Shown one piece after another: positions 1-7,184 of a stretch of 25,479 nt of DNA. A program made the position numbers and the translations under genes. Source of the DNA: Elusimicrobiota bacterium (GTDB lineage: Bacteria; Elusimicrobiota; Elusimicrobia; UBA1565; UBA9628). Where the stretch lies: contig JAGWMT010000012.1 of NCBI GenBank assembly GCA_028871595.1, positions 1 to 25,479 on the forward strand, given 5' to 3'. Within the stretch, counting starts at the first letter, position 1; each line of letters opens with the position of its first letter. The notes beneath the pieces are model-generated. The model searched no databases. It was not told the DNA's origin and worked only from the letters and a program-made list of their open reading frames with translations.

Positions 1-748
1 TCGCCGTGGCGGTGACGCGCCAGCGGACATTGCCCGCCTCCACGGAGAACGGCACGGGGCGGAACACGTCCAGCATGGCGGAGCGGAACATCTCGACGTC
101 GCCGCTGCCCTCGGCCAGTTCCTGCGCCGACGACGCGAACACGCCGTGCTCGGCCTTGTACTTCTCCTCGATCTTGGCGATGACCTCCAGGCCGGCGCGC
201 GCGCGCGCGACCGCGACCACGTCCTCGCGCGACGGGCGCAGCAGGTTCGTCCAGTATTGGAGCGCGAACAGGCCGATCGCCGACAGGGCGGCGATCAGGA
301 AGACGAGGGCGCCGTTCGAGCGCCGCGGTCCTTCTTCGACGACGTAGGTGCCCGAGAGCAGATCGTGGAGCGCGCGGGTCTTGGGATGGAACAACGCCAG
401 CACGAAACCGAAATTCGCCAGCGGCGTGCTGAGGACCCAACCCAATGCGCGCGCCAATGAGCGGAAAAAGCCCGGCGCGGACCCGTCGGGCCCCACGACG
501 CGCAGACCCAGAAGACGTTTTCCCGGGGTGCCTCCGGCCATGTTGCCGGCGAACTGCCAGAGAACGGCTAGTCCCATCCAGGCCGCGCCGTCGGCGAGAA
601 GGAACCGGTTCGAGATCGAACGGTTCAGGGAGCCGCCCCAGACGACGACGGTGACGACGGCCCCGACGGTGAACGGGATCGTGTCCAGAAGGTAGGCGAC
701 CAGCCTGTCGCTGAATCGCCCCGGACGCAGTTCCCGGGTGATTTCCAT
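1..748 (-). CDS. RDD family membrane protein (partial, runs off left edge)
   Basis: This open frame starts at ATG 748-746 and continues past the left edge, so only the first 249 residues are visible. RDD proteins are small inner-membrane proteins; some act in ion or solute transport, most have no known role. The hallmarks are visible: Arg15 and Asp22 in the first membrane helix (about 14-37), the motif GGTPGKRLLGLRVV (72-85) before the next hydrophobic part, and ALHDLLSGTYVV (126-137). A further membrane helix lies at about 146-166. It is followed by a soluble tail (170 to the edge) that belongs to no domain I recognise. A -10 box ends only 6 bp before the ATG, which supports this start and suggests a leaderless mRNA. 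It is divergent from the transporter gene at 877. The family call is strong; the function is unknown. Confidence 0.85.
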   Translation of the reverse strand, partial: MEITRELRPGRFSDRLVAYLLDTIPFTVGAVVTVVVWGGSLNRSISNRFLLADGAAWMGLAVLWQFAGNMAGGTPGKRLLGLRVVGPDGSAPGFFRSLARALGWVLSTPLANFGFVLALFHPKTRALHDLLSGTYVVEEGPRRSNGALVFLIAALSAIGLFALQYWTNLLRPSREDVVAVARARAGLEVIAKIEEKYKAEHGVFASSAQELAEGSGDVEMFRSAMLDVFRPVPFSVEAGNVRWRVTATA

Positions 749-754
749 TGCCCC

Positions 755-783
755 AGTATAGGAGGAAGCCCTTGCAAAATCAA
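755..783 (-). promoter_or_regulatory. Promoter of the RDD gene
   Basis: On the minus strand, TTGATT (783-778) and TATACT (760-755) are separated by exactly 17 bp. The -10 box ends 6 bp upstream of the ATG, so transcription should begin at or next to the start codon. No Shine-Dalgarno sequence lies between them. Seen in sequence; activity is inferred. Confidence 0.6.
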
Positions 784-864
784 GCGATTGGGGTAATCCT
801 TTGTAGGACCTTTGGGACCGGACCGGACGGCCACCGGACCCAGGTGCGTTGATCATAGGACCGA

Positions 865-870
865 TATAAT
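865..870 (+). promoter_or_regulatory. Consensus -10 box of the MFS-like gene
   Basis: A perfect TATAAT lies 6 bp upstream of the ATG at 877 (spacer tcactc, no ribosome binding site). The expected transcription start therefore coincides with the start codon. At the 17-bp position there is only a poor -35 match (842-847). Probably a leaderless promoter. Confidence 0.55.
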
Positions 871-876
871 TCACTC

Positions 877-3375
877 ATGAACATCAAGGCCCGGGCGATG
901 CGCACGACGGCCGCCGTCCTCTGCCTCGCGCTGCTCCACGGTGCGATCGCTCCCGAGGCCTGGGCGCAGTTCGTCCCGCGCGTCGGCGACATGACCGCCC
1001 CGGTCGGCAACGGTTCCTCCGCCTCCGGCTCCGCGTCGCCGGTCAATACGTCCAACAATACCCCGGCTCTCCAGATGACGGCCGCCGCCATGACCGCGCC
1101 GTCCGGCTTCATGGCCGCCCCGTCCGCCTTGGCGCAGCTCGCCGCCTCGGCCGTCACCGGCGCCGCGCCCGCGCCCGCCGCCGCTCTTCTCCGACCCGCC
1201 GCAGACGTCGTCCGTCCCGCGTCGCGCGCCGCCGCCGCTCCCGCGTTGACGCCCGCGCCCGCCGCCGCTTCGACGCCGGAGAAGGAATCTCCGGCCGCGA
1301 AATCCGGCCTGGCGGCCGCCGTTGAGAACGCCGCCGCGACTCCGGGCGTCTCCGCCCGCGTTTCCCGCCGCATCGCCGAACTCAAGAACTACTTCTCCGG
1401 CCGCAAGGACGCCGGACCGGTTCCCGACGCCGCCGCCGCGACGGCGGGCGTCTCCGCCGCCGGCGCCCCCGCCGTCCATTCGAACGGCCTGGCGGCGGCC
1501 AAGGGCCCCGAGCAGGACAAGGTCTCCTCCAGCGGCGGCGACAACGGCCCGCCCGCGCCGCCGTCGGCCCCCGCCCCGGAAGGCCCGAAAGACGACGGCG
1601 GAAAATCAGGCAGGTCGAAGGCCGCCTGGCTGGGCCTGGGCGCCGCCGGCGCCTCGATCATCGCGTACGCGCTCACCATGCAGGTCGGCCTGGAAGCCCA
1701 GGGCGTGGCGATGCCCCAGCTCACCGAGAACGCGTTCAAGGACTTCACGCTTCTCCCGCTCGTCACGGTCTTCGCCTCGATCGGCAGCATGATCGGCCAG
1801 CCGATGTCGGGCTTCTTCATCAAGAATTTCGGCTTGGCCAAGACCTTCTACGCCGCCCACGCCCTGCGCGCGATCTCCCTGGGCGGGATGGTCCTTCTGT
1901 TCGGCAGCGGTATGATGTCCATGCCGTTGATGATGGGCTTCTACCTGCTCAACGGCGTGGTCACCGGCGTCGCGGCGACCGCCGAGGGCACGCTGAAGAA
2001 GTTGATCCTGGCGGAGAAGGGCGTCAGCCAGCAAAGCTTCCGCACCTGGTGGCAGCTGCTGGCCGAGTCGCTGGCCGTTCCGGCCCCGATCTTCTTCGGC
2101 GGCTTGGTCCACACCTTGGGCGCCGTCGGAGCTCCCCTGGTCACGGCCGTGTACCCGGTGACCATCCTGCTGGGCCTGATTCTGGCTTACATCCTGCGCG
2201 TTTACCCGCTCAAGGACGTGAAGAAGGCGTCGGATCAGGCCGCGGCGACCGCCAAGGCCGAGGCGCCGGCGGCCGAGCCCGCGAAGGAGGCCGCGCCCGC
2301 CGGACCCGCTCCGGCGAAGGTCGGCGTCTGGCAGGGAATCAAGAACGCCGCCGCCAAGATCTTCAACAACATGGAGGAGGGGAAGAACTACGTCCTGGGC
2401 ATCCCCTACTTGAAGTACTCGCTGGCGGCCGGCGTGGCGTTCGACATGTTCAACATCATGATCTACCGCCTGATCGCCCCCGGCTACGGCAAGATGACCG
2501 GCGGCGCCGCCGGCTTGTCCGCGGTCCAGGGCAACATGGTGGGCATGTTCAGCTTGGGCGGCCTGCTCCTGTCGGTGGTCTTCATCACCATGGAGAACAT
2601 CGCCAAGAAGCGCGCGGCCAACAACGCCGGGACGCCCGAGGCCGCCGCCGCCGCCGAACGAACTTCCATGCTGCGCTGGTCCATGGCCGCCATCCCGGCC
2701 GTCGCTTTGCTGGCCACCATGGCCTTCCACATCGCCCTGCCGTTGGCGCCGCTGGTGTTCATGGGCACGAACTGGATGCCGGCCTCCTTGCTGGCCGCCG
2801 CCCTGATTCCCTTCGGCTTCTTCCAGGTGGCCGCCTCCATCAAGACGAACTCCTACTTCCAGGAGAAGCTGCCTCAGGACGCCGGCAAGGTCCAGAAGGC
2901 GCTGGCCTTCGCCGGCTCCGTGATGACGGCCATGTCCATCGTGACCATGCTGGCCATGCGCCCGCTGTTCAGCGCGGTGGACGTCTTCAACCCGTTCCCG
3001 TGGCTGGCCGGGGCGCTGCTCCCCATCGGCGTGGGCATCTTCTTCCTGTGGCGCAAACTGGCCAAGGCGACCACGCCCGAGGCCATGGCCGCCGCCGACG
3101 CGGCGCAAGCCCAGCGCGAAGCCGGAGAGGGCGCCGCTCCGAAGGCCGGCGGCGCCTACGTGGGGCTGATATTGGGAATCGTGGCGGCGGCGGTGGTCAT
3201 CACCGCTTTGCCCCTGGTTCCGGGCATGGCCGGCGTCATCGCCGGCTTGGGCGTCATGGGCCGGTTCGCCTTGAACCTGGGCCTGACCTTGCTGATCCCG
3301 GTGGGCGGCTTCCTGCTCGGCCGCGCGAAGGGCAAGGCCAAGGACCGCGCGACGCCTCCCGCCGCCCCCAAATAA
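877..3375 (+). CDS. MFS-like transporter with signal peptide and long Ala/Pro-rich N-terminal region
   Basis: An 832-residue membrane protein, about twice the usual length of a major facilitator transporter. Residues 1-30 look like a Sec signal peptide (Arg/Lys start, hydrophobic LCLALLHGAIA, likely cleavage after AWA at 30). Residues 31-248 are low complexity, rich in Ala, Pro and Ser, with a charged helical patch near 160-178 (RVSRRIAELKNYF). From about 249 there are two blocks of hydrophobic helices, split near 445-480 by a second Ala/Pro/Lys-rich linker. This matches the six-plus-six MFS plan with extra C-terminal helices. The loop GFFIKNFGLAKTF resembles the MFS loop between helices 2 and 3. 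The substrate cannot be told. ATG 877 is chosen because of the -10 box 6 bp upstream. The MFS assignment is by overall pattern and is moderately sure; the signal peptide and linker are clear. Confidence 0.65.
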   Translation: MNIKARAMRTTAAVLCLALLHGAIAPEAWAQFVPRVGDMTAPVGNGSSASGSASPVNTSNNTPALQMTAAAMTAPSGFMAAPSALAQLAASAVTGAAPAPAAALLRPAADVVRPASRAAAAPALTPAPAAASTPEKESPAAKSGLAAAVENAAATPGVSARVSRRIAELKNYFSGRKDAGPVPDAAAATAGVSAAGAPAVHSNGLAAAKGPEQDKVSSSGGDNGPPAPPSAPAPEGPKDDGGKSGRSKAAWLGLGAAGASIIAYALTMQVGLEAQGVAMPQLTENAFKDFTLLPLVTVFASIGSMIGQPMSGFFIKNFGLAKTFYAAHALRAISLGGMVLLFGSGMMSMPLMMGFYLLNGVVTGVAATAEGTLKKLILAEKGVSQQSFRTWWQLLAESLAVPAPIFFGGLVHTLGAVGAPLVTAVYPVTILLGLILAYILRVYPLKDVKKASDQAAATAKAEAPAAEPAKEAAPAGPAPAKVGVWQGIKNAAAKIFNNMEEGKNYVLGIPYLKYSLAAGVAFDMFNIMIYRLIAPGYGKMTGGAAGLSAVQGNMVGMFSLGGLLLSVVFITMENIAKKRAANNAGTPEAAAAAERTSMLRWSMAAIPAVALLATMAFHIALPLAPLVFMGTNWMPASLLAAALIPFGFFQVAASIKTNSYFQEKLPQDAGKVQKALAFAGSVMTAMSIVTMLAMRPLFSAVDVFNPFPWLAGALLPIGVGIFFLWRKLAKATTPEAMAAADAAQAQREAGEGAAPKAGGAYVGLILGIVAAAVVITALPLVPGMAGVIAGLGVMGRFALNLGLTLLIPVGGFLLGRAKGKAKDRATPPAAPK

Positions 3376-3394
3376 GCCGCTCCCGCGGGCATAG

Positions 3395-3434
3395 GCCCTA
3401 GGACCCAGGACCACCTGGGTCCTAGGGCACTTTT
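3395..3434 (+). terminator. Hairpin terminator after the MFS-like gene
   Basis: A perfect 15-bp inverted repeat (3395-3409 and 3414-3428) with loop acca is followed by a short T-run (acttttc). It lies 20 bp after the transporter stop codon. It is a fair intrinsic terminator, though the T-tract is only four residues. Ten bases of the right arm (cctgggtcct) recur just downstream at 3438-3447. Confidence 0.65.
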
Positions 3435-3437
3435 CCG

Positions 3438-3447
3438 CCTGGGTCCT
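3438..3447 (+). repeat. Extra copy of terminator arm sequence
   Basis: cctgggtcct repeats bases 3414-3423 of the terminator right arm, giving three copies (one inverted, 3400-3409) within about 50 bp. It may be a remnant of a duplicated hairpin, or a competing stem partner. Confidence 0.5.
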
Positions 3448-3508
3448 CAGGTTCATACTGCATAGGTCGTTCGAGACCACGCCTCGAACCCCGCAATAAA
3501 AATCCCGT

Positions 3509-3513
3509 GGAGG
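3509..3513 (+). promoter_or_regulatory. Shine-Dalgarno site fixing the 3519 start
   Basis: GGAGG, 5 bp before ATG 3519, within the in-frame alternative GTG start at 3507. It decides in favour of the downstream ATG and shows that this genome also uses ordinary led initiation. Confidence 0.7.
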
Positions 3514-3518
3514 TACCG

Positions 3519-4313
3519 ATGTCGATGTTCCGCCGAGTCCCCGCCGTCCTGATGGTCGCGCTGTGCGCCGTCCCCGCCTGGTCGCAGTTCCATCCCGAGG
3601 AAGTGAAGGCCGCCCAGCAGGATCCCAAGAAATACACGCTGGACGAGTCGTCGATCAAGATCACCGCCGTCGGGCCCACCGTCAGCCCCGCCGAGATCAA
3701 GCCGCCCGCGAGCGGGGGAGGGGGCATCGGCGGCGCCCTTCCGATCCTGGACCAGATCATCAACACCGGCCAGAAGATATGGAAGATCATCGCCGACAAC
3801 CACCCGGTGGTCGACGTGAAGACCCAATACGCCACCGCCCTCCCCAAAGGCCTCACCGGCTGGCAGGATATGGCGGGCTGGCAGCAGCCCCGCGGCACCA
3901 TCTACCAGATGACCGCCAACAACGCCTACGGGATGAAGATGATCAACGTCCGCTACCAGGTCCTGCGGACGTACGGCGGGTCCTATAATGGAACCGGGAA
4001 GTACCTGACGGCGGTCACCGTCGAACCCCTGCTGGTCGAGGTGGGCTGGGGCTACCATTTCACGATGGAAGCCTCCGCGCCCGACTCCAGCATCGTCAAC
4101 GTGGGAACCTCGCAGAACCCGGTCGCGGGCATGATGGCCACTTTGAACTGGCACATCTCCACGGCGATCAAGGACTCCCAAGGGCAGGGGCTGTACTTCC
4201 TGCAGGGCGACGGCGCCTTCCGCGAGGTCGGAGGACCGTTCTCCAGCCAGGCGATGGAGAAGGCCAAGGCGAAGGTCGCGGCGTTGAAAGACGCGACGCC
4301 GCGCTTCGAATAG
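3519..4313 (+). CDS. Secreted protein of unknown function
   Basis: A 264-residue protein with a typical signal peptide (MSMFRRVPAVLMVALCAVPAWSQ, likely cleaved after AWS, about residue 22), hence periplasmic or outer surface. After a short charged section and a Gly-rich stretch (GGGGIGG) the mature part is rich in Tyr, Trp, Asn and Gly with alternating hydrophobic residues, suggesting a beta-sandwich. Clear blocks include GLTGWQDMAGWQQPRGTIYQ, YGGSYNGTGKYL and QNPVAGM. I do not recognise a named domain. The start is ATG 3519 because GGAGG sits at 3509-3513, five bases upstream; GTG 3507 would overlap that site. The gene stands alone between two terminators, so it is probably a single-gene transcription unit. 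Function unknown. Confidence 0.8.
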   Translation: MSMFRRVPAVLMVALCAVPAWSQFHPEEVKAAQQDPKKYTLDESSIKITAVGPTVSPAEIKPPASGGGGIGGALPILDQIINTGQKIWKIIADNHPVVDVKTQYATALPKGLTGWQDMAGWQQPRGTIYQMTANNAYGMKMINVRYQVLRTYGGSYNGTGKYLTAVTVEPLLVEVGWGYHFTMEASAPDSSIVNVGTSQNPVAGMMATLNWHISTAIKDSQGQGLYFLQGDGAFREVGGPFSSQAMEKAKAKVAALKDATPRFE

Positions 4314-4337
4314 CTCCGGACCCGCACGATCGATCGG

Positions 4338-4375
4338 GCGCCCCGGCGAGTCATCGCCGGGGCGCTTCTTTGTGT
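4338..4375 (+). terminator. Intrinsic terminator of the secreted-protein gene
   Basis: A perfect 12-bp GC-rich stem (4338-4349 with 4354-4365), loop gtca, followed by ttctttgtgt. It begins 25 bp after the stop codon at 4313. A classical rho-independent layout with a broken T-tract. Confidence 0.85.
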
Positions 4376-4433
4376 CGCGCGACCAACTCCCAATATTCCA
4401 GCATCAGGAAAAAACATCTCATTTTCAGATCGA

Positions 4434-4459
4434 ATTCATATCGCGCGCGAGATATGAAT
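4434..4459. promoter_or_regulatory. Inverted repeat, possible operator
   Basis: attcatatc (4434-4442) and gatatgaat (4451-4459) are perfect 9-bp reverse complements around the 8-base spacer gcgcgcga. The arms are AT-rich and the centre is all GC, unlike a terminator, and no T-tract follows. A dimeric regulator site is a reasonable guess; no regulator can be named. Confidence 0.45.
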
Positions 4460-4593
4460 ACCGCTTATTTTGACGTCATTATTTATTCAAAATTAAAGAG
4501 GTCCGCGCTTGCGCCGGGCGCGCCGGACTTTCCGCGATGGGCGCCCCTCGCCGAGGGCTTGACGATTTTCCGGCGTCTTGAGAGCGACTTCGG

Positions 4594-4623
4594 TGGACAC
4601 GGCGCGGCGCGAAGCGCTACGAT
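4594..4623 (+). promoter_or_regulatory. Promoter of the ACT gene operon
   Basis: TGGACA (4594-4599, five of six to consensus) and TACGAT (4618-4623) with an 18-bp spacer. Only 6 bp (aagcgc) separate the -10 from GTG 4630, so the message would be leaderless. Confidence 0.55.
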
Positions 4624-4629
4624 AAGCGC

Positions 4630-5055
4630 GTGAAGGTGGAAAAGATCAAACAGTTCAGCGTTTTCATGCCCAACAAGCCCGGCGCGCTCAGCCGCCTGGC
4701 CAGCCTCTTCGCCGAACAGGGCATCAACATCCTGGGCATCGCCTCCGAGGTCAGCGCCGAGTCGGGACTGGTCCGCATCGCCCTGGCCAACGACTCCGAC
4801 GCTTCTTCGATCCTCTCGCGGGCCGGCTTCTCCAGCGTGGAGACCCATATCCTGTCCGTCGAGGTGGACGACAAGCCCGGCGAGATGCTGCGCGTGACCG
4901 AGGCGTTGGCCGCGGGCAAGATCAATATCACGACGGTGTACGGAACATCGGTTCCGGGCGCCGGGACCACGCGGCTTCTGATCGCCGTGCAGAACACGGA
5001 CAAGGCGCTGACCATCATCGAGGAACTCGTGTTGGGCCGCCCGGCGGCGGACTGA
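4630..5055 (+). CDS. Tandem ACT-domain protein
   Basis: A 141-residue protein made of two ACT domains and nothing else. Each begins with the ligand-binding turn: NKPGALSRLASLFAEQGINI (about 15-34) and DKPGEMLRVTEALAAGKINI (about 79-98). ACT domains bind amino acids or similar small ligands at subunit interfaces and usually control enzymes of amino-acid metabolism. Free-standing double-ACT proteins occur in many bacteria and have no general assigned target, so the role is presumably regulatory and cytoplasmic. The start is GTG 4630, supported by the -10 box 6 bp upstream. It is followed after 4 bp by the amidotransferase gene, so both are likely co-transcribed with the HEAT-repeat genes. Family assignment is firm; ligand and target unknown. 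Confidence 0.85.
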   Translation: MKVEKIKQFSVFMPNKPGALSRLASLFAEQGINILGIASEVSAESGLVRIALANDSDASSILSRAGFSSVETHILSVEVDDKPGEMLRVTEALAAGKINITTVYGTSVPGAGTTRLLIAVQNTDKALTIIEELVLGRPAAD

Positions 5056-5059
5056 TCCC

Positions 5060-5911
5060 ATGTGCCGACTCTACGCGCAGATCGCGACGAAGCCTGAGAC
5101 GGCCCGCGACTTGCTGGTGGATTCCGACTTTTCCCTGCTCCGGCAGGCCGACCTGGACCCCGCGAATCCGCAGAAGGACGGCTGGGGCGTGGCCTGGTTC
5201 GGCGAGGACGGGCGCCCGCGGGTGACGAAGAGCGGGGGGAACGCCGCCGCCGAGAAGCCGGCCTTCACCCGCGCCGCCGAGGACGCCCGGTCGCCGGTCG
5301 TCCTCGGGCACCTGCGCGCCGCGTCCAATCCGCACGTGGACGCCGCCCACGCCCACCCGTTCGAGGACGAGGGCTGGGTCTTCATCCACAACGGGACCTT
5401 GACCGTCGCCGCGGAGGTCAAGGAAGCGCTGGGCCATCGTCGCTCGCGCCTCAAGACCGACTCCGATTCCGAGGTCTATTTTCAGCAGTTCCTGAAGCAC
5501 CTGACCGCCACCGGCGACCCGTCGCGCGCGTTCGAGTCCTGCGTGGCCGAGAATTGGCGCCTGTGGGAGACGTGCAAGGGCCGTTATCCCGCCGCGACCG
5601 CCCCGTACACCAGCATCAACGCGATCGCCTCCGACGGGCGCGGGATCCACGCGCTGTGCCACGCGGCGCAGGTGGGGACGGCCCTCCACGGCGTCTGCCA
5701 TCCCGACCAGCCGTGGTCGGTGATGAGCTTCGCGACCCGCGGCGGCCGCTTCGTCCTGACCAGCGAGGGCGTCGACTCCGGCGATTGGACCCGGCTGTCC
5801 CCGCCCGAAACCATTTCCGCCGTACCGAGCGGCTCCCGCGTCGAGGTGCGCCGCCGCGCCCTGACGCTGGCCGGCCCGCTCGGACCCGTCCCGGAGGTTT
5901 CCCGAACATGA
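5060..5911 (+). CDS. Class II glutamine amidotransferase, YafJ type
   Basis: A 283-residue enzyme-like protein with an N-terminal nucleophile glutamine amidotransferase fold. Met1 is followed by Cys2 (MCRLYA), which would become the catalytic N-terminal cysteine after Met removal. Other expected elements are DGWGVAWF (40-47), HLRAAS (84-89, with the glutamine-binding Arg86), the HPF segment near 99 and HNG at 110-112. TDSDSEVYFQQF follows near 135. Such enzymes hydrolyse glutamine to release ammonia; YafJ-type proteins lack a fused synthetase domain and their acceptor is not established. The N-terminal cysteine fixes the start at ATG 5060. It lies 4 bp after the ACT gene and overlaps the next gene by 4 bp (ATGA). 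No oddities in the active-site residues. Confidence 0.9.
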   Translation: MCRLYAQIATKPETARDLLVDSDFSLLRQADLDPANPQKDGWGVAWFGEDGRPRVTKSGGNAAAEKPAFTRAAEDARSPVVLGHLRAASNPHVDAAHAHPFEDEGWVFIHNGTLTVAAEVKEALGHRRSRLKTDSDSEVYFQQFLKHLTATGDPSRAFESCVAENWRLWETCKGRYPAATAPYTSINAIASDGRGIHALCHAAQVGTALHGVCHPDQPWSVMSFATRGGRFVLTSEGVDSGDWTRLSPPETISAVPSGSRVEVRRRALTLAGPLGPVPEVSRT

Positions 5912-6519
5912 AATTCTTCGCCGTCCTCCTGCTCGTCGGCGCGCTGGCCGTGGTCCTTTGGCAGCGCGGCGTCTTTACCCCGCCGCCGCCGCCGCCCCCG
6001 CCGCCGCCGCCGCCGCCCGCGATCCTCAACGAGCCCGCTCCCGTCATCAACGACGCCGAGCTCCAGAAGGTCCTGAAGTCCGCCACCGATCCCGAGCCGA
6101 ACGTCCGCTGGGAGGCCGTCGTCTTCCTCGACAAGGTCAAGGCGCCGCAGGCCATGCCGCTGATCCAGGACATGCTCCTCCACGACCAGGAGCCCTCGAT
6201 CCGGATCAAGATCATCGGCCTGCTCAGCGACCGTCGCGGTCCCGACATCCTGTCGGGACTTCTGGCCGCCACCCACGACCAGGAGCCCGAAGTGCGGCTG
6301 GCTGCTCTCCGCGCGCTGGAAAAGATCGGCGATTTCTCGATCGCGTCTCAAATCGCCGACGGGCCGATCCGCGATCAGGACGAGGGCGTCCGACTGCAGG
6401 CGATGAAGACGCTCAACAGCCTTCAGGACCGCAAGCAGAAGGAAATCGAGGACGCCCGGGCGCGCTACGAGGCCGACAAAGCGGCCGCCGCGGCCGCCGC
6501 CGCCGCTCAGAAGAAATAA
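5908..6519 (+). CDS. Membrane-anchored HEAT-repeat protein with polyproline tract
   Basis: A 203-residue protein. Residues 2-17 form one hydrophobic helix (FFAVLLLVGALAVVLW) that could be a membrane anchor or uncleaved signal. Directly after it are 13 consecutive prolines (25-37), almost all CCG codons. Then come about four HEAT-like helical repeats (about 50-170), with the recurring pattern D-x-EP-x-VR/IR and a hydrophobic helix, as in DPEPNVRWEAVVFLDKV and DQEPEVRLAALRALEKIGD. The tail is a charged helix ending in a run of nine alanines. HEAT repeats are protein-binding scaffolds; no enzyme activity is expected. The ATG overlaps the amidotransferase stop (ATGA) and has GGAGG about 10 bp upstream. 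The proline run should stall ribosomes and need EF-P. It is a clear paralogue of the next gene. Partner unknown. Confidence 0.8.
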   Translation: MKFFAVLLLVGALAVVLWQRGVFTPPPPPPPPPPPPPAILNEPAPVINDAELQKVLKSATDPEPNVRWEAVVFLDKVKAPQAMPLIQDMLLHDQEPSIRIKIIGLLSDRRGPDILSGLLAATHDQEPEVRLAALRALEKIGDFSIASQIADGPIRDQDEGVRLQAMKTLNSLQDRKQKEIEDARARYEADKAAAAAAAAAQKK

Positions 6520-6522
6520 CCC

Positions 6523-7128
6523 GTGAACCGACTGGTCGCGTTCATCGTGTTCCTGGCGGCCGCGGGCTATCTCGCGCGCGAGTACCTGAAGCCCGCGCAG
6601 CCCGCCCCGCTGCCGGCGGAGCCGCCGGCGGATTCCGCCCCGGCCAACCCGGGTTCCGTGTTCTCCGAGGCCGAGGCGGCGAAGGTGCGCCTCTCCCTGC
6701 AGGACGCGGACCCCAACGTACGCTGGGCCGCGGCCCAACTGCTCTACAACGTTCGCGATCCGCAGCTCGGACCGCTGCTCGAAAAGATGATCGCGGAGGA
6801 TCCCGACGCCGATCTGCGCATCAAGATCGTGGGCATGATGAAAGGCCGGGAGGAACTCGTCCGGCTGGGCGGATTGGTCAAGGGCCTTCAGGACGTGGAC
6901 AAGAACGTGCGCATCGCCTCCCTGAACGCCCTGGGGGACATCGGCGATCCGTCGGTGATCACCTGGGTCACGGCGCTCCTCAAGGATCCCGAGCCGGACG
7001 TGAAGATCGCCGCGCTGCAGACCTTGGGGCGCTTCCAGGACAAGCGCAAAGAGGAATTCCGGAAACTCGCTCAAAAGCTGAAGGAGGACTACGAGGAGGC
7101 CCTGCGCCGCTCCGCGGCGCGCCGCTAA
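6523..7128 (+). CDS. Membrane-anchored HEAT-repeat protein (paralogue of the preceding gene)
   Basis: A 201-residue protein with the same plan as its upstream neighbour: one N-terminal hydrophobic helix (about 3-17), a Pro/Ala-rich linker (about 25-47, without the long proline run), then HEAT-like repeats (about 55-175) and a Lys/Glu-rich helical tail ending in Arg. The repeats align block for block with those at 5908-6519, for example DADPNVRWAAAQLLYNV against DPEPNVRWEAVVFLDKV, and LRIKIVGMM against IRIKIIGLL. This indicates tandem gene duplication. The start is GTG 6523, only 3 bp after the preceding stop, so translation is probably coupled. HEAT proteins serve as scaffolds; as a pair beside the Bat operon they could bind membrane partners, but that is only an inference. 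Confidence 0.8.
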   Translation: MNRLVAFIVFLAAAGYLAREYLKPAQPAPLPAEPPADSAPANPGSVFSEAEAAKVRLSLQDADPNVRWAAAQLLYNVRDPQLGPLLEKMIAEDPDADLRIKIVGMMKGREELVRLGGLVKGLQDVDKNVRIASLNALGDIGDPSVITWVTALLKDPEPDVKIAALQTLGRFQDKRKEEFRKLAQKLKEDYEEALRRSAARR

Positions 7129-7131
7129 CGC

Positions 7132-7162
7132 TTGAACTTTTTCCGCCGGCTTTCGTAATAAT
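7132..7162 (+). promoter_or_regulatory. Possible promoter of the Bat operon
   Basis: TTGAAC (7132-7137) and AATAAT (7157-7162) stand in a short AT-rich gap before moxR, with a rather long 19-bp spacer. Unlike the leaderless promoters of this window, it is followed by a good ribosome site, AGGAGG at 7170-7175, 9 bp before ATG 7185. Weak evidence for the exact boxes. Confidence 0.35.
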
Positions 7163-7184
7163 TTCATACAGGAGGTTTCGGGAA

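Larger units (their letters stand above)
4376..4629. other. Gene-free stretch with AT-rich core
   Basis: Together with the terminator this makes a 316-bp gap between genes. Bases 4380-4500 are strikingly AT-rich compared with the surroundings; 4501-4629 return to high GC. The AT-rich part holds a 9-bp dyad (4434-4459), a tgacgtca palindrome (4471-4478) and a possible TTGACG -35 (4470-4475) with only a poor -10 near 4493. The right end carries the promoter of the ACT gene. A frame at 4370-4633 exists, but its composition changes halfway and it has no ribosome site, so I do not call it a gene. Confidence 0.6.

Noticed and set aside
1606..3480. Long minus-strand open frame (624 codons) opposite the MFS-like gene
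   Set aside because: Composition is Gly/Arg/His/Gln-rich with no domain; a shadow created by high GC at third codon positions of the real gene.
4370..4633. Small plus-strand frame of 87 codons in the gene-free stretch
   Set aside because: It starts inside the terminator tail, has no ribosome site or recognisable motif, changes composition halfway and runs into the ACT gene start.
5584..7167. Long minus-strand open frame opposite the amidotransferase and HEAT genes
   Set aside because: It spans three real plus-strand genes and has low-complexity Arg/Gly/Leu content typical of a shadow frame.
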